From contig SIJG01000004.1 of NCBI GenBank assembly GCA_023374025.1, forward strand, positions 518,582 through 582,581: 64,000 nt of DNA. Direction: 5' to 3'. Position 1 is the stretch's first letter. The number at the start of each line of letters is the position of its first letter. This document shows positions 53,690-62,834 of this stretch, one piece after another. The stretch comes from Heterodera schachtii. Its lineage: Eukaryota; Nematoda; Chromadorea; Rhabditida; Heteroderidae. The notes beneath the pieces are model-generated. The model was given only the letters and a program-made list of their open reading frames with translations, did not search any database and was not told the origin of the DNA. Position numbers and translations under genes: made by a program.

Positions 53690-54618
53690 TACTATAGTCT
53701 ACCACCCACAAAAAAAATGAATAAAATTGATACCATTCGTTCTCTCGTGGCCTGTAATGCTCAGGAAAAATACTCCTGAAGTGCGGAAATGGCAAAAAAC
53801 CGGTTTTTGAACCGGTTTAATACTCGAAAAATTGAGTGAAAAGGGGGATTCCTGACCCTTTAAAACGGTCAATTCGGACAAATTTAGTATCATTCGAAAG
53901 CTCTTGATGAGCTGAGTCTAAAAATCAAGGAATTAAGTCGAACCGACGCCATCTGAGCACCTGGACAACTGAGTCCCAGTGAAAACAAACATTTCAGTAC
54001 CGAAAAATAATAAACGGAAAGTAACAATTTAAAAGCAAAATTCGCAAAAGGGAGCATGCGAAGACGGAGCAAGTAGTGGGGCGAGACGGAGGGCGGAGGA
54101 AAAAGTCTGCGAGCGCCACAGGCGGTTGACTGCGGGGGCCCGAAGGGCCCCCGCCAATCAGTCAACCGCCTGCGGATCACGCGCGGACTTCTTCCGTAGC
54201 CCGTAGTCTCGCCCCACCTACTGGCCGCCGTAGTCGAGTGTGCGGCGGTTTTTTAGCGCAATAAGCTAAATTCAATCTTTTATATTTGATGTTCTTTTAC
54301 CATTTTCTGACTACTGGCTTTAAAATAGTTTTAACGATTTTGAGGACCCATAACATGCGTCGGTTCGACTTAATTCCTTGATTTTTAGACTCAGCTCATC
54401 AAGAGCTTTCGAATGATACTAAATTTGTCCGAATTTGACCGTTTTAAAGGGTCAGGAGTCCCCCTTTTCACTCAATTTTTCGAGTATTAAACCGGTTCAA
54501 AAACCGGTTTTTTGCCATTTCCGCACCTCAGGAGTATTTTTCCTGAGCATTACAGGCCACGAGAGAACGAATGGTATCAATTTTATTCATTTTTTTTGTG
54601 GGTGGTAGACTATAGTAA
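53690..54618. mobile_element. Foldback element with about 260-bp inverted repeats
   Basis: The arms 53690-53950 and 54355-54618 are near-perfect reverse complements. Both include AACCGGTTCAAAAACCGG-like palindromes and CATTCGAAAGCTCTTGATGA. The tips are ACTATAGTCTACCACCC and GGGTGGTAGACTATAGT. A TA on either side is consistent with, but not proof of, a TA target site as in Tc1/mariner-type MITEs. The centre is GC-rich and itself palindromic (about 54072-54222). No transposase. Confidence 0.8.
54132..54154. repeat. Perfect GC hairpin with GAA loop
   Basis: GCGGGGGCCC-GAA-GGGCCCCCGC, a 10-bp perfect stem at the centre of the foldback element, inside a wider inverted repeat (AGGCGGTTGACTG / CAGTCAACCGCCT). 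Confidence 0.9.
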
Positions 54619-54835
54619 CTCCTTTTTATGTGCTAAAAACCCTGAAATATGTAATAAAATATGTGCAAAAAAAAAATGCCGAAATATGTGCTAAAAACCC
54701 CAAAAAATGTCAAAATATATGTTTTTATAAGTCGCTCGAAATCAAAAATTATTCGGAGAAAATGCGTTTTTTGGGCTTTTCTCGTCATAACTAAGCCGCA
54801 GAAAAAATATGTAAAAACATAAAAATCCCATCCCT

Positions 54836-55615
54836 ATTAATATACTCTAAAAGTTATAGAAGAATTACACACCATTACGGATAGACAATGCATGGAAAGT
54901 GTTCCAAGAATGTTAATTTAAAAAAATGCTTATAAAAAGGATAAATTATACAAAAACTTTTCTTGTCGTTTACAGCCCTGGAAACGATTTTAATTTCTTT
55001 ATGAAAATGATAATAATACTAATAATAACATATTTATTTTTCATTTTATTATGCTCATAAAAAACATATGTGCAAATTAAAATAAAAATCTTTATGCCAA
55101 AATAAATAGTGTTTAATATTTTTTAATAATTTATTTTTTATATCTAATAGTGCCAATTTTCTAGTGTCTAATTTTCGGTGTCCAATTTGCCGGGAGTCGA
55201 ATTCAGGCATTTAGAGTAGGATTAGACAACCAGTAGGCACGATGATTAGTCAATGTACCAAAATTGCACAAAAATTGCTAACCCTATCTAAAAGAAACGT
55301 TTTAACAGCAATATTATTTCCATATTATTACGCTTAAAAAATATATAAATATTCAAATTAAAATTAAAATATTTTAAGCCAAATCAAAATTTTTGTTTAT
55401 TTATTTTAATTAATTTTTTTTTCAATAGTATACAATTTCGACCTCAAGTATGCATTTTCTATATCAAATTTAATGGTGAATCAAGAAAAATTTGCTCAAT
55501 TTCAACGGTGCTAGGACGAAGTACAAAATAGGGCAAATAATTAAATTTAAATGCAAAATAAAATTTTTTTTAAATGGAAGAAACAATTTGGAGAAAAAAA
55601 AATTTAAAATTAATA
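54836..55615. other. Intergenic DNA
   Basis: AT-rich. 55440-55560 is a copy of the family-associated flank block (ATTTTCTATATCAAATTTAA ... TTTCAACGGTGCTAGGACGA). 55574-55600 reads WKKQFGEK, a stub of the family C-terminus. Confidence 0.5.
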
Positions 55616-56125
55616 ACTAGGGTTCGAAATTATATGGAAATCCATATTTCTTTCTTGGACTGTGGGAGTCCTGAAACGTACGAAAAAAACATGTTTTTAG
55701 CTTGGTTTGAAGTTTCTAGGATGGGTTTCTATATTCATATTTTCCATATTTTTCCATATTTCGCGATTTATGTCCATATTTCCATATTTTGGCATTTAAT
55801 TCCATATTTTATGTCCATATTTTGGCATTTTTCCAAAAGCCTCTATTGGAACGGCCCCCACAGCTAAATTGGCTTTTTTGACCCCAAAAACTGGAAAATT
55901 GATAAATTTATGTAAAAAATAGGCAAAAAAGCGGAAATTTCGCTTTTCGAGTTGCTTTTTCGCGATCAATTAGTAAATTTAGGTTTAACATTCTAAACTG
56001 ATTTTTAATACCGTATTTGGCAATTTTGAACGTTTTACTTTGCATTTAGCGAATTTGAAGAAATTTTGATACTTTTAATTTGGAAAAATTATGTCCATAT
56101 TTTTGCCAAAATTTATGTCTTCCAT
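55616..56125. mobile_element. Deleted relative of the hAT element at 32485
   Basis: The left end TAGGGTTCGAAATTATATGG and the following 200 bp (AACATGTTTTTAGCTTGGTT..., TCCATATTTTTCCATATTT) match the left end of 32485-34453 closely. The transposase is absent. On the right, TTATGTCCATATTTTTGCC is recognisable but the terminal repeat is degraded. Confidence 0.75.
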
Positions 56126-56732
56126 TTGATTATGCTTAAAAAATTTAAAATTAAAATATTTTGCGCCAAACCAAAATTTTTGTTTATTATTTTTAATTAA
56201 TTTTTTTTATCTAATAGTTTCCAATTTCGACCTCAAGTATGCATTTTTCTATATCAAATTTACTTGTGAATCAAGAAAAATTTGCTTAATTTCAACGATG
56301 CTACGACGAACTCCAAATAGGACAAATAATTAAATTTAAATGCAAAAAAAAATTATTTTAAATGTAACAGTCCCATTAATAAATGTTTCACAAACACAGA
56401 ATTTATTATTTTAAAATATTGAAAAACTTTGTTTTCCTTCTGCATTATACATTAAAAGATATTTACGCAAAAAGATGGGATAAGAAAATTCGCTATAAAT
56501 ATTTTTTGCGGATTAATCATCATTGACACTTTGTTACAGCGGTTAAATCAAAAAATGACATTTCTAATAAAAGTTTAAAATGTGATTCCAAAATTTATTG
56601 TCTTTATATAACAAAATCAGGGAAAATATAAATAAAATCAAAACGATAAAAATTAGGGCAAACCGAAAGATATTTAATTAATTTAAAAAAGGTACCCGAA
56701 AAAATATTTAAATTGAAAAGCATAATCAAAAA
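56126..56732. repeat. Shared flank block of the family
   Basis: 56150-56350 repeats 55385-55560, and 56455-56705 repeats 43735-43990 (including AAAACGATAAAAATTAGGGC). These segments travel with the gene copies. No gene. Confidence 0.6.
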
Positions 56733-57311
56733 TCACTCTTCTTCAGCTATCTTCTGATTCCATTCTGAAATCCTTTGTTGATGAATTTTTAATATTTTTG
56801 CAATTTTTCTTTCACTAATTTTTGGATTTTCCTTTTTTATTTGCCAATAAATTTTAATTTTTTCCTTTTTTTCTTTCTCCGTTAATTTGCAGCGAATGCC
56901 AAGTTGTTTTTTCCATTTCGTAATTATGAATTGGCTAATTCCGATTTTCTTTGAAATTTCTTTATAATTTTATTGCCATTCTTTTGGTAAATATTTTCTT
57001 TTTTGTTTATATTCATTTTTCATTTCAATGAATTTTTGTATAATTTCAATTTTTTCTTCATCAGTTGTTGACTTGTAAGATTTGAGTTTTTGAAGACTAA
57101 ATTCTTTAATCCATTTATAAATATATTGGCGATTTGCCCCTAATTTTTTCGCTATTTTTTCATCAATTTTATGCCATTTTTTTGCCGAATATTTTCTTCC
57201 TTTTTGCTTTATTTTTTCTTTTATTTTATAGAATTTTGCAATTATTTCTATTTTTTGAGTAGATTTCGTTTTCTTCTTCTTTTTCTTCCCATTTTTCTCC
57301 AAATATTTCAT
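56733..57311 (-). pseudogene. HTH-repeat family pseudogene with internal stop, no signal peptide
   Basis: The ATG-led frame from 57311 starts out of phase inside the box (MKYLEKN is a shifted reading of DEIFGEKW). It regains the family frame in module A (IAKKLGANRQYIYKWIKEFS) and runs to a TAA after KEW-Q in module B, where the functional copies have Gln. Modules B (KIGISQFIITKWKKQLGI-like) and C then follow, with further breaks near 56780. DNA upstream of the box does not encode a signal peptide. The same stop is present in the copy at 59399. Confidence 0.8.
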
Positions 57312-57653
57312 TCAACAATAAGTTTTATCTAAAATATTATTCGGTATTTTGATTGCCTACAAACCAAAACAAAATAAAAATATGTTAAAGTATTTGAAAA
57401 ATTATTAAAAAATAAAATTACTAAATTACTAAATTATGATATATTTATATTGATATCATTGTCTAATTTTTATGATTAAGGAAGTGAGTTTATTTTATTT
57501 ATTAATGAAAAAAATATATTTTTTTGCATTATAATTGATTTTTTGGTTAAATATTGTCATATTTGTTATGACAAAAAGTGAATTTTATTTATAAAAATGA
57601 AGAAAATAAAAATATTTGGGATGAAATCATAAATACAATAATATTGATTAAAA
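57312..57653. other. Upstream flank, no gene
   Basis: Contains TAATTGATTTTTTGGTTAAA at 57533, the flank motif in the orientation expected upstream of the minus-strand copy. Confidence 0.5.
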
Positions 57654-58061
57654 ATGAAAAAAAGAGTTAAAAATGCATTTTATTATACTTTTTTCTTAAT
57701 TGATGGATCTAACAAATTTGGCGAAATCTCTTCGGTTTCCCGTCTTTGCTCGGAGTGTGCAACCATTTGGACGACGCTTGGCCAGGAGAAAATTCATTTG
57801 GACCATCATCACCAACCCAATCGGACAAAAGAATCATTGATTGGATTGAATTCAGCTGATTGAGATCGGTGTGAATTGTCGGCTAAGTGCGGCAACGCAA
57901 ATGTCCAAATGATCACCATGTGGAAAATAACGGCGAATGTTTGGCGCAAAAATTGGCCAAATTTCACGGACGAAAACCTTCCAAACTAGCTGGTTATCAG
58001 TGTCGTTTGCACGAATCCACAGACGTAAATCGGTGGCTTTGTCAGAAATTTGCTGGTTGGC
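57654..58061 (+). other. Coding-like but broken sequence
   Basis: Much less AT-rich than the flanks. Frames 57654-57863 (ends ...KIHLDHHHQPNRTKESLIG) and 57887-58099 (CPNDHHVENNGECLAQKLAK...) overlap alternative readings such as MWKITANVWRKNWPNFTDEN. This is probably an old gene or transposon fragment with frameshifts. No family recognised. Confidence 0.3.
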
Positions 58062-58211
58062 ATGGAGAAATGCGAGGACGGAATGGTCGATGTAACTGAA
58101 AGGAAATGGTTTTATCCCAATGCTTTCGAATTACCGAATCCGAAGGTAAAAATCAAATTTTATTGGGCAGCTTACGATCGGGCAATTGGAATCTTCAGAT
58201 TAGCATCATAG
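58062..58211 (+). CDS. Short open frame, unassigned protein fragment
   Basis: A 49-codon ATG-to-stop frame: MEKCEDGMVDVTERKWFYPN then AFELPNPKVKIKFYWAAYDR and AIGIFRLAS. Composition is protein-like and the frame is continuous with coding-like sequence upstream (IGGFVRNLLVG). It could be the end of a larger broken gene. It overlaps the end of the minus-strand gag relic by a few bases. Function unknown. Confidence 0.35.
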   Translation: MEKCEDGMVDVTERKWFYPNAFELPNPKVKIKFYWAAYDRAIGIFRLAS

Positions 58212-58781
58212 ATAAGCACAGACAGTTCTGGCACTTTTGCGACAGAAGGACTAAGCAATTAAATTGCTCTTCGTTAAATTTCTTAAAATTGAAGTCCCTT
58301 AAAAGCCTTTTCTGCCGGTTGATGAACATTCCGAATTCTTCTCGGTCATGTTTCACTGCGCGGATGCACTCATAGCGGTCAATCCAAATAGACTGAGGTT
58401 TGCCGAACAAACCCTTGAGTTTCTCCATCGTCTGCGCAAAAGTGAACTCGGTTACCTTCTTTGTCAAACATGACTTGCTGTACTCGCTGTAGGCAATGCC
58501 GGCCAATTTCGTCATCAGCAATTTCACCTTCAATTCGTCCGGAAGCGTCGGAGCCGCACAATCGATCGCAAAAATGAAGCGGTCGATCCAATCCTCGATG
58601 TTGGAGTGTTGCTCGCCCATTTCAAACTGTTCCATGTCCGGAAGTACTGGCAATTGCTGTGCCGACTGGCCTGCTGCGTTTTGGTTCCTCCTTTTTGGTG
58701 CATCGTCAAAAATTGCGTAATTTGTTCCTGCTGTTTCGCAATTACTTGCAGCAATTCCCCTACATTCGGTGGTTGTGCCAT
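58195..58781 (-). pseudogene. Ty3/gypsy gag, frameshifted
   Basis: The likely start is the ATG at 58781 (MAQPPNVGELLQVIAKQQEQ), a coiled-coil-like N-terminus. After MHQKGGTKTQ the frame shifts at about 58665 and continues as NIEDWIDRFIFAIDCAAP, LPDELKVKLLMTKLAGIAYS, FTFAQTMEKLKGLFGKPQSI and REEFGMFINRQKRLLRDFNF to about 58195. There the element ends without nucleocapsid, protease or pol. It is the same lineage as 28454-28845. The LTR and primer site lie upstream at 59011-59275. Confidence 0.75.
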
Positions 58782-59010
58782 TGCCCCTTTTTGTGGAATG
58801 TCGTTCACCACTCTTCTGTTAAATCCTCGGCTTTTGGTCGGTTCGTTTCTGTTGACCTTCTCCCGCCGCAAAAATTTCAAATGGAATGAGAGTTTGTTGA
58901 ATGCTACAAGCAAAACAACAAAATTCCAAATTTGCTTCAATTAAATTGTCGACAATATTCAAAATAAGCACGCAGTATTGCTTCAAATTGCAATGAAAAA
59001 TAACTGCTGC

Positions 59011-59025
59011 ACGGGCGTTGCCAAT
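59011..59025 (-). other. Probable primer-binding site
   Basis: On the minus strand the sequence just inside the LTR is AT then TGGCAACGCCCGT, starting with the TGG expected for pairing to the CCA end of a tRNA. Confidence 0.55.
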
Positions 59026-59275
59026 TGTTGTACCGGCCGAGGGCAAACAATAATTACCAAATTTATTGAAGACAAAATAAATAAATAACAAAGGAAGCAA
59101 AGGGGGAATATCGATTGAGGATGAAGCAACAAATAAATAAAGTGAAATACAAGTGAACGAATGGGTCAAAGGGCGGACTATTTATGGGGAGGAAAGCGGA
59201 GAGAGAGTACAGAGGCTAGGGACATAAACAAATAAATAATTGGGGCGGTCATTTGAGTCCCATCCATCCCTAACA
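59026..59275 (-). repeat. 5' LTR of the gag-containing gypsy fragment
   Basis: 250 bp. In element orientation it starts TGTTAGGGATGG and ends CGGTACAACA, giving the inverted TGTT...AACA ends. It contains a TATA-like CCATAAATAG and a poly(A)-like CAATAAATTTGG in the expected order and is followed by a primer site and then gag. No partner 3' LTR is visible in the window, so the element is truncated. Confidence 0.6.
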
Positions 59276-59398
59276 TAGGGTTAAAAGGCCTAATATAAAT
59301 GTTTAGATAAATGACTGGTTAATGAATACAAAAAAAAAATAACTTTAATTAACTTATTTTTCGGTATTTATCTATTTATAGATTTATTCTTGATCAAA
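59276..59398. other. Spacer
   Basis: AT-rich, nothing supported. Confidence 0.4.
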
Positions 59399-59880
59399 AT
59401 GAAATAGTGCCTATTCTTCATTTTATTCGTAATTTTGATCGCCCTAATTAATATTAATTATGTTGAATCAGAAAAGAAAAAATCGCAAGAGAAATCTTTT
59501 TATGAAATATTTGGAGAAAAATGGAAGAAAAAGAAGAAAAACAACGAAATGAGCAGAAAAAAGAGAAATAATTGCAAAATTCTATAAAATAAACGAAAAA
59601 AATAAAGCAAAAAGGAAGAAAATATCCGGCAAAAAATGGCTAAAATTGATGAAAAAATAGCGAAAAAATTAGCGGCAAATCGCCAATATATTCAAAAATG
59701 GATCAAAGAATTTGGTCTTCATAAAAATAAAGGTAACGAACTTAAAACTGACGAAGAAAAAGTTGAAATTGTACAAAAATTTATTGAAATGAAAAATGAA
59801 TATAAACAAAAAAGAAAATATTCAAAAAATGAATGGCAATAAAATTATAAAGAAATTTAAGAAAATCGGAATTAGCCATA
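59399..59880 (+). pseudogene. HTH-repeat family pseudogene with early stop and internal stop
   Basis: The ATG at 59399 is followed by AAA and TAG, so translation stops at codon 3. The signal peptide otherwise reads CLFFILFVILIALININ. The box (SFYEIFGEKW) is followed by a frameshift near 59520 and another near 59600. Module A's HTH (IAKKLAANRQYIQKWIKEFG) and the start of B are open at 59636-59842, ending in a TAA after NEW-Q, at the same codon as in the copy at 56733. B degenerates after KKIGIS and C is missing. Confidence 0.8.
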
Positions 59881-60360
59881 AAAAATTCAGTCTCAAATTG
59901 AAAAAAGTTATGTAAAACATCATTCCTGAGGTTTTCGAGGTATCTGATCACGAATATTACATCCGTTTCGAACAATTCGAACCCCGGACGCGCCGAATTC
60001 GAACCTTAGGACAAAACCAAGTTTTCAAATTATAAAACAAGCAAAAAACAAGTCACAGTTAAACAAGCCATTCTATGCAGATTTGAACATAAAAGTAAAA
60101 TTAGCGTCAGAATGATCTTTTGGCCCTTCAAATTTCAATTTGAATATAAAAAATTAATTTATATAAATTAAGTACATATTAAAATTAAAGTCAAATGCCT
60201 TACAAATTCCAAAATTATTCGAAAATTTACACTAACAAAAATTTGAAGAAATTATATAAATAAAAGCAAACAAAAAATGGAAAATGGCAAAACCAAATGG
60301 ATACAATAATAAAAATAATTTTTAATTAAAAAAGGGAAATTGGAAAGTACTTTGAACGGA
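59881..60360. other. Intergenic DNA, no gene
   Basis: A short GC-richer stretch at 59955-59995 (CGAACAATTCGAACCCCGGACGCG) includes a B-box-like GTTTCGAACAATTCGAACCCC. Otherwise AT-rich. Confidence 0.35.
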
Positions 60361-60381
60361 AAAAGCCGTATAAAAAGAGGG
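60361..60381 (+). promoter_or_regulatory. TATA-like promoter element
   Basis: AAGCCGTATAAAAAGAGGGA followed by a GC-rich transcribed-looking region. It could be the promoter of an element or gene to the right. It stands about 950 bp before the signal-peptide exon at 61314, too far to be its own TATA box without an upstream exon. Confidence 0.35.
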
Positions 60382-60900
60382 ACACAACTTCCACAAATTC
60401 AATTCACCAACTGCCCTTGAGGAGCATTCGTCTCCTCCGCCTCTCCCCTTTTTTTCCCTGAGTCCCTCCCCTGCCGGTTCCGCTCCGTCATGCCATTGAC
60501 CGCCCATCCTGAGCCGCTCGATCATGCGCCCTGACGTGCCGTGCCATCCCGTCGTGCCCTTGACCATCCTCGTTGTGCCACTCTTTCGTGCCTTCGTGGC
60601 GTTTGTTCCGAGTTGTTCTTTTGCGCCATCCTCTTCCCGGTTCCCTCCGAAGTTTCCACATTTGCGTGCGATCCCCATTTTTGCACCACATTGTGCCGTT
60701 CACATTTCTCCCATTTTCTTCCCATTTGTGCCGTCCCCTTTTTTTTACTTTGACACCTCCCGCCCCGACCCCCACTAAATTAAATTTTTTATTTTTGCCG
60801 CGGTTGCGCTGAGCCGTGATCGCGACAATCTAAACAATTTTCCGGCTATTCATCTCCCTCCGGCGAATTCTGTTGACAATTCTAACAAACTTTTCCCGAC
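60382..60900. other. GC-rich, low-complexity region
   Basis: GC-rich with repeated GTGCC and CCATCC phrases. Open frames on both strands (60322-60812) are compositional and none has a domain. It may be a retroelement LTR or leader relic. Confidence 0.4.
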
Positions 60901-61313
60901 GGTGCCGACCCTAATTATCTTTTATTTTGCACAATAATTACCGCTTTAATGTAATTTTGCTCGGTGTCAGAAAGCGTTAATAAAATTTTTATTAATTCAT
61001 GCTTTTGTTTTGAAAATTTGCGCAAATTTAGTCCATTGAAGATCACGATAATTAATTGTGCGATTAATTGCGTCTTTATGGGTCACAATGAGTTAATTAA
61101 CGGAATTGTTTCGTCTTTAAAGGTCATTTGAGAAAATGTTTTGATTATCCACCGCAGATAAATCTCTTTGTGTACAAAGCTTGTGCGGAATTTAATCACG
61201 TCTACTATATAAATAATACATAATACTTTAATTTATCACTTAAATTATCATTAAAATTTAATTTAATTTAAATTATTTTTATCACTAACTTTTTTTTTTG
61301 ATAGAATCATAAA
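60901..61313. other. Upstream region of the signal-peptide exon
   Basis: AT-rich. A T-rich run followed by GATAG (61291-61304) just before the ATG looks like a splice or trans-splice acceptor. Confidence 0.4.
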
Positions 61314-61373
61314 ATGAACTTAACTTTATTCTTCAACATTTTCACTGCCATTGTATTAATGCAACTTTTTATA
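61314..61373 (+). CDS. Putative first exon encoding a signal peptide
   Basis: ATG at 61314: MNLTLFFNIFTAIVLMQLFI, then a donor ATA|GTGAGT. The T10-GATAG acceptor-like sequence sits 9 bp before the ATG, as for a trans-spliced nematode gene. The presumed intron contains a block (61439-61485) homologous to the DNA 5' of the Cys-rich exon at 52917, which hints that the two genes are related. I could not find a matching second exon before 62550. Confidence 0.4.
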
Positions 61374-62556
61374 GTGAGTAATTTATTAAATTTTTCTTCC
61401 ATTTTAAGGATTTGAATTTTTAGCCATTAAAATATTTTGTCTGTATTTGTTGGTCAAAAATGCCAAAATTAGGATGGGATTTATCCTGATCAATGATAGG
61501 TATTAAAATTGGAAAATATTTCAGAAAAAAAACTCTAAAAATTTTAGGCAGTGAAATTTGTGAAATTTTTTTCTGTATAATAAATCCTACCTTTAATGTG
61601 TAACTCAGGAAAAACGTATAGAAAAGCTCTTCTTTTGAAAAAAACATCAGCAAAGTTTTTGAGATCGTTTGAAAGCCTATTTAAATATTGCTTTGAATTA
61701 AAGTTTGGAAAATGTTAATTTTTATGATTTTTATTAAATTTTAATGATTCCCTATATAAGAGGAAAATAGGCGTTTTCAGTCCGTTTTTTGAATAACTCT
61801 TCAGGGTTTGCTCGGATCGGCTTTAAACAAAAGACAACAGCTATTTTTTAAGGATTCTCTATCGATTGGTGAAGAGTTTTTTTTTAAAGCTCAAAATAAA
61901 AAAAAGTTTCTTCAGAAAATTTTTGGAAATTTTTGGGTAATTTTTAGACCATGTGTCAAAAAAGGGTCTGTAGCGGGCCGGGTGTTGCGGATAGCGTTTT
62001 GAGTTTGGAGAAAGAGCACATCAGAAGACTCTGGCGGTTCTAATGAGCTATACAAGCATCTTTATAGCTTTAAACTAAATTGAGTTATGTATGACACACG
62101 GATTCAAAAAATTTGTCATTTTTCCGCCCTAATTCTCAGAATCCGGCTTAGGGCGGTATACGCAGGGAATCAGTGGGGGTTTTGAACAAAATTTGGAAAA
62201 CTAACACATTAGAAAATTTTGTTAATGAGTACATAGAATACCTACGTTCAAGATCTATAATGCCGAACTCAAGATTGGATCTTGGCATTTTTGGAAAAGC
62301 CTGAATCTAAGCTTATTAAATTTTTTGCGAATCGGTAAAAATGGCACATTAGGGATGCTTGGCTATATGTGTAAAGATCACCTACTTACGAATTGGCAGC
62401 GTATATAATGCCAAATTCAAGATCGGTGCTTGCATTTTTTCACGGAAGCACTCAACTTCTTATACAACTTTCGGACAACTTTTATTAAATTTTACAACAT
62501 TCTATATAACTTTCAGTCATTTTTGCATACAATTTTAAGCACAACTTTTGAATTTT
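61374..62556. other. Long putative intron or intergenic DNA with internal repeat
   Basis: 61439-61485 matches about 52525-52570. A loosely repeated block occurs at 62215-62300 and 62360-62440 (TATAATGCCGAACTCAAGAT versus TATAATGCCAAATTCAAGAT). No exon is supported. Confidence 0.4.
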
Positions 62557-62569
62557 TAAAAAAATTAGG

Positions 62570-62690
62570 GGGCGGGGATGGGGGAGGGGGGGGGGAGGGA
62601 AGGGGGCCGAAGGCCCCGTACGAGGCCGCGAAGCGGCCGAGTGAGTACCTTAAGGGAAGGGGGGAGAGGGGGTTCCTCTTAAAAGGAAAA
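62570..62690. repeat. G-rich tract with two GAA-loop hairpins
   Basis: GGGGCGGGGATGGGGGAGGG is followed by a run of about ten G. Two perfect hairpins come next: GGGGCC-GAA-GGCCCC (62603-62617) and GGCCGC-GAA-GCGGCC (62624-62638). Then a further AAGGGAAGGGGGGAGAGGGG. The G tracts could form quadruplexes. The second hairpin contains GCGAAGC, known as an unusually stable DNA mini-hairpin. Confidence 0.75.
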
Positions 62691-62834
62691 AGCCGTCGCC
62701 AGCCAATGCCAACTTGGAAAGAATGTCGGCACTTTTCCGACAAAAAGCGTATTTAAGCAATAAAATAAGTCAACCAATACCAATCAATCAGCATCATTAA
62801 TTTATTCATTAAATCAGCCAAAGATCCTTCAAAA

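Larger units (their letters stand above)
53668..54835. mobile_element. hAT-like element carrying an inserted foldback element
   Basis: Outer ends GGGATGGGATTTTTATG and CATAAAAATCCCATCCC form an 18-bp terminal inverted repeat, and the right part has AAATATGTGCTAAAAACC-type subterminal repeats. A second element, 53690-54618, lies inside its left end. No target duplication for the outer element could be confirmed. Confidence 0.6.

Noticed and set aside
60322..60812. Several overlapping frames on both strands
   Set aside because: Compositional frames in GC-rich low-complexity DNA; no motif or consistent codon pattern.
62430..62756. Frames on both strands across the G-rich tract
   Set aside because: Produced by poly-G and Pro-rich complement; no domain.
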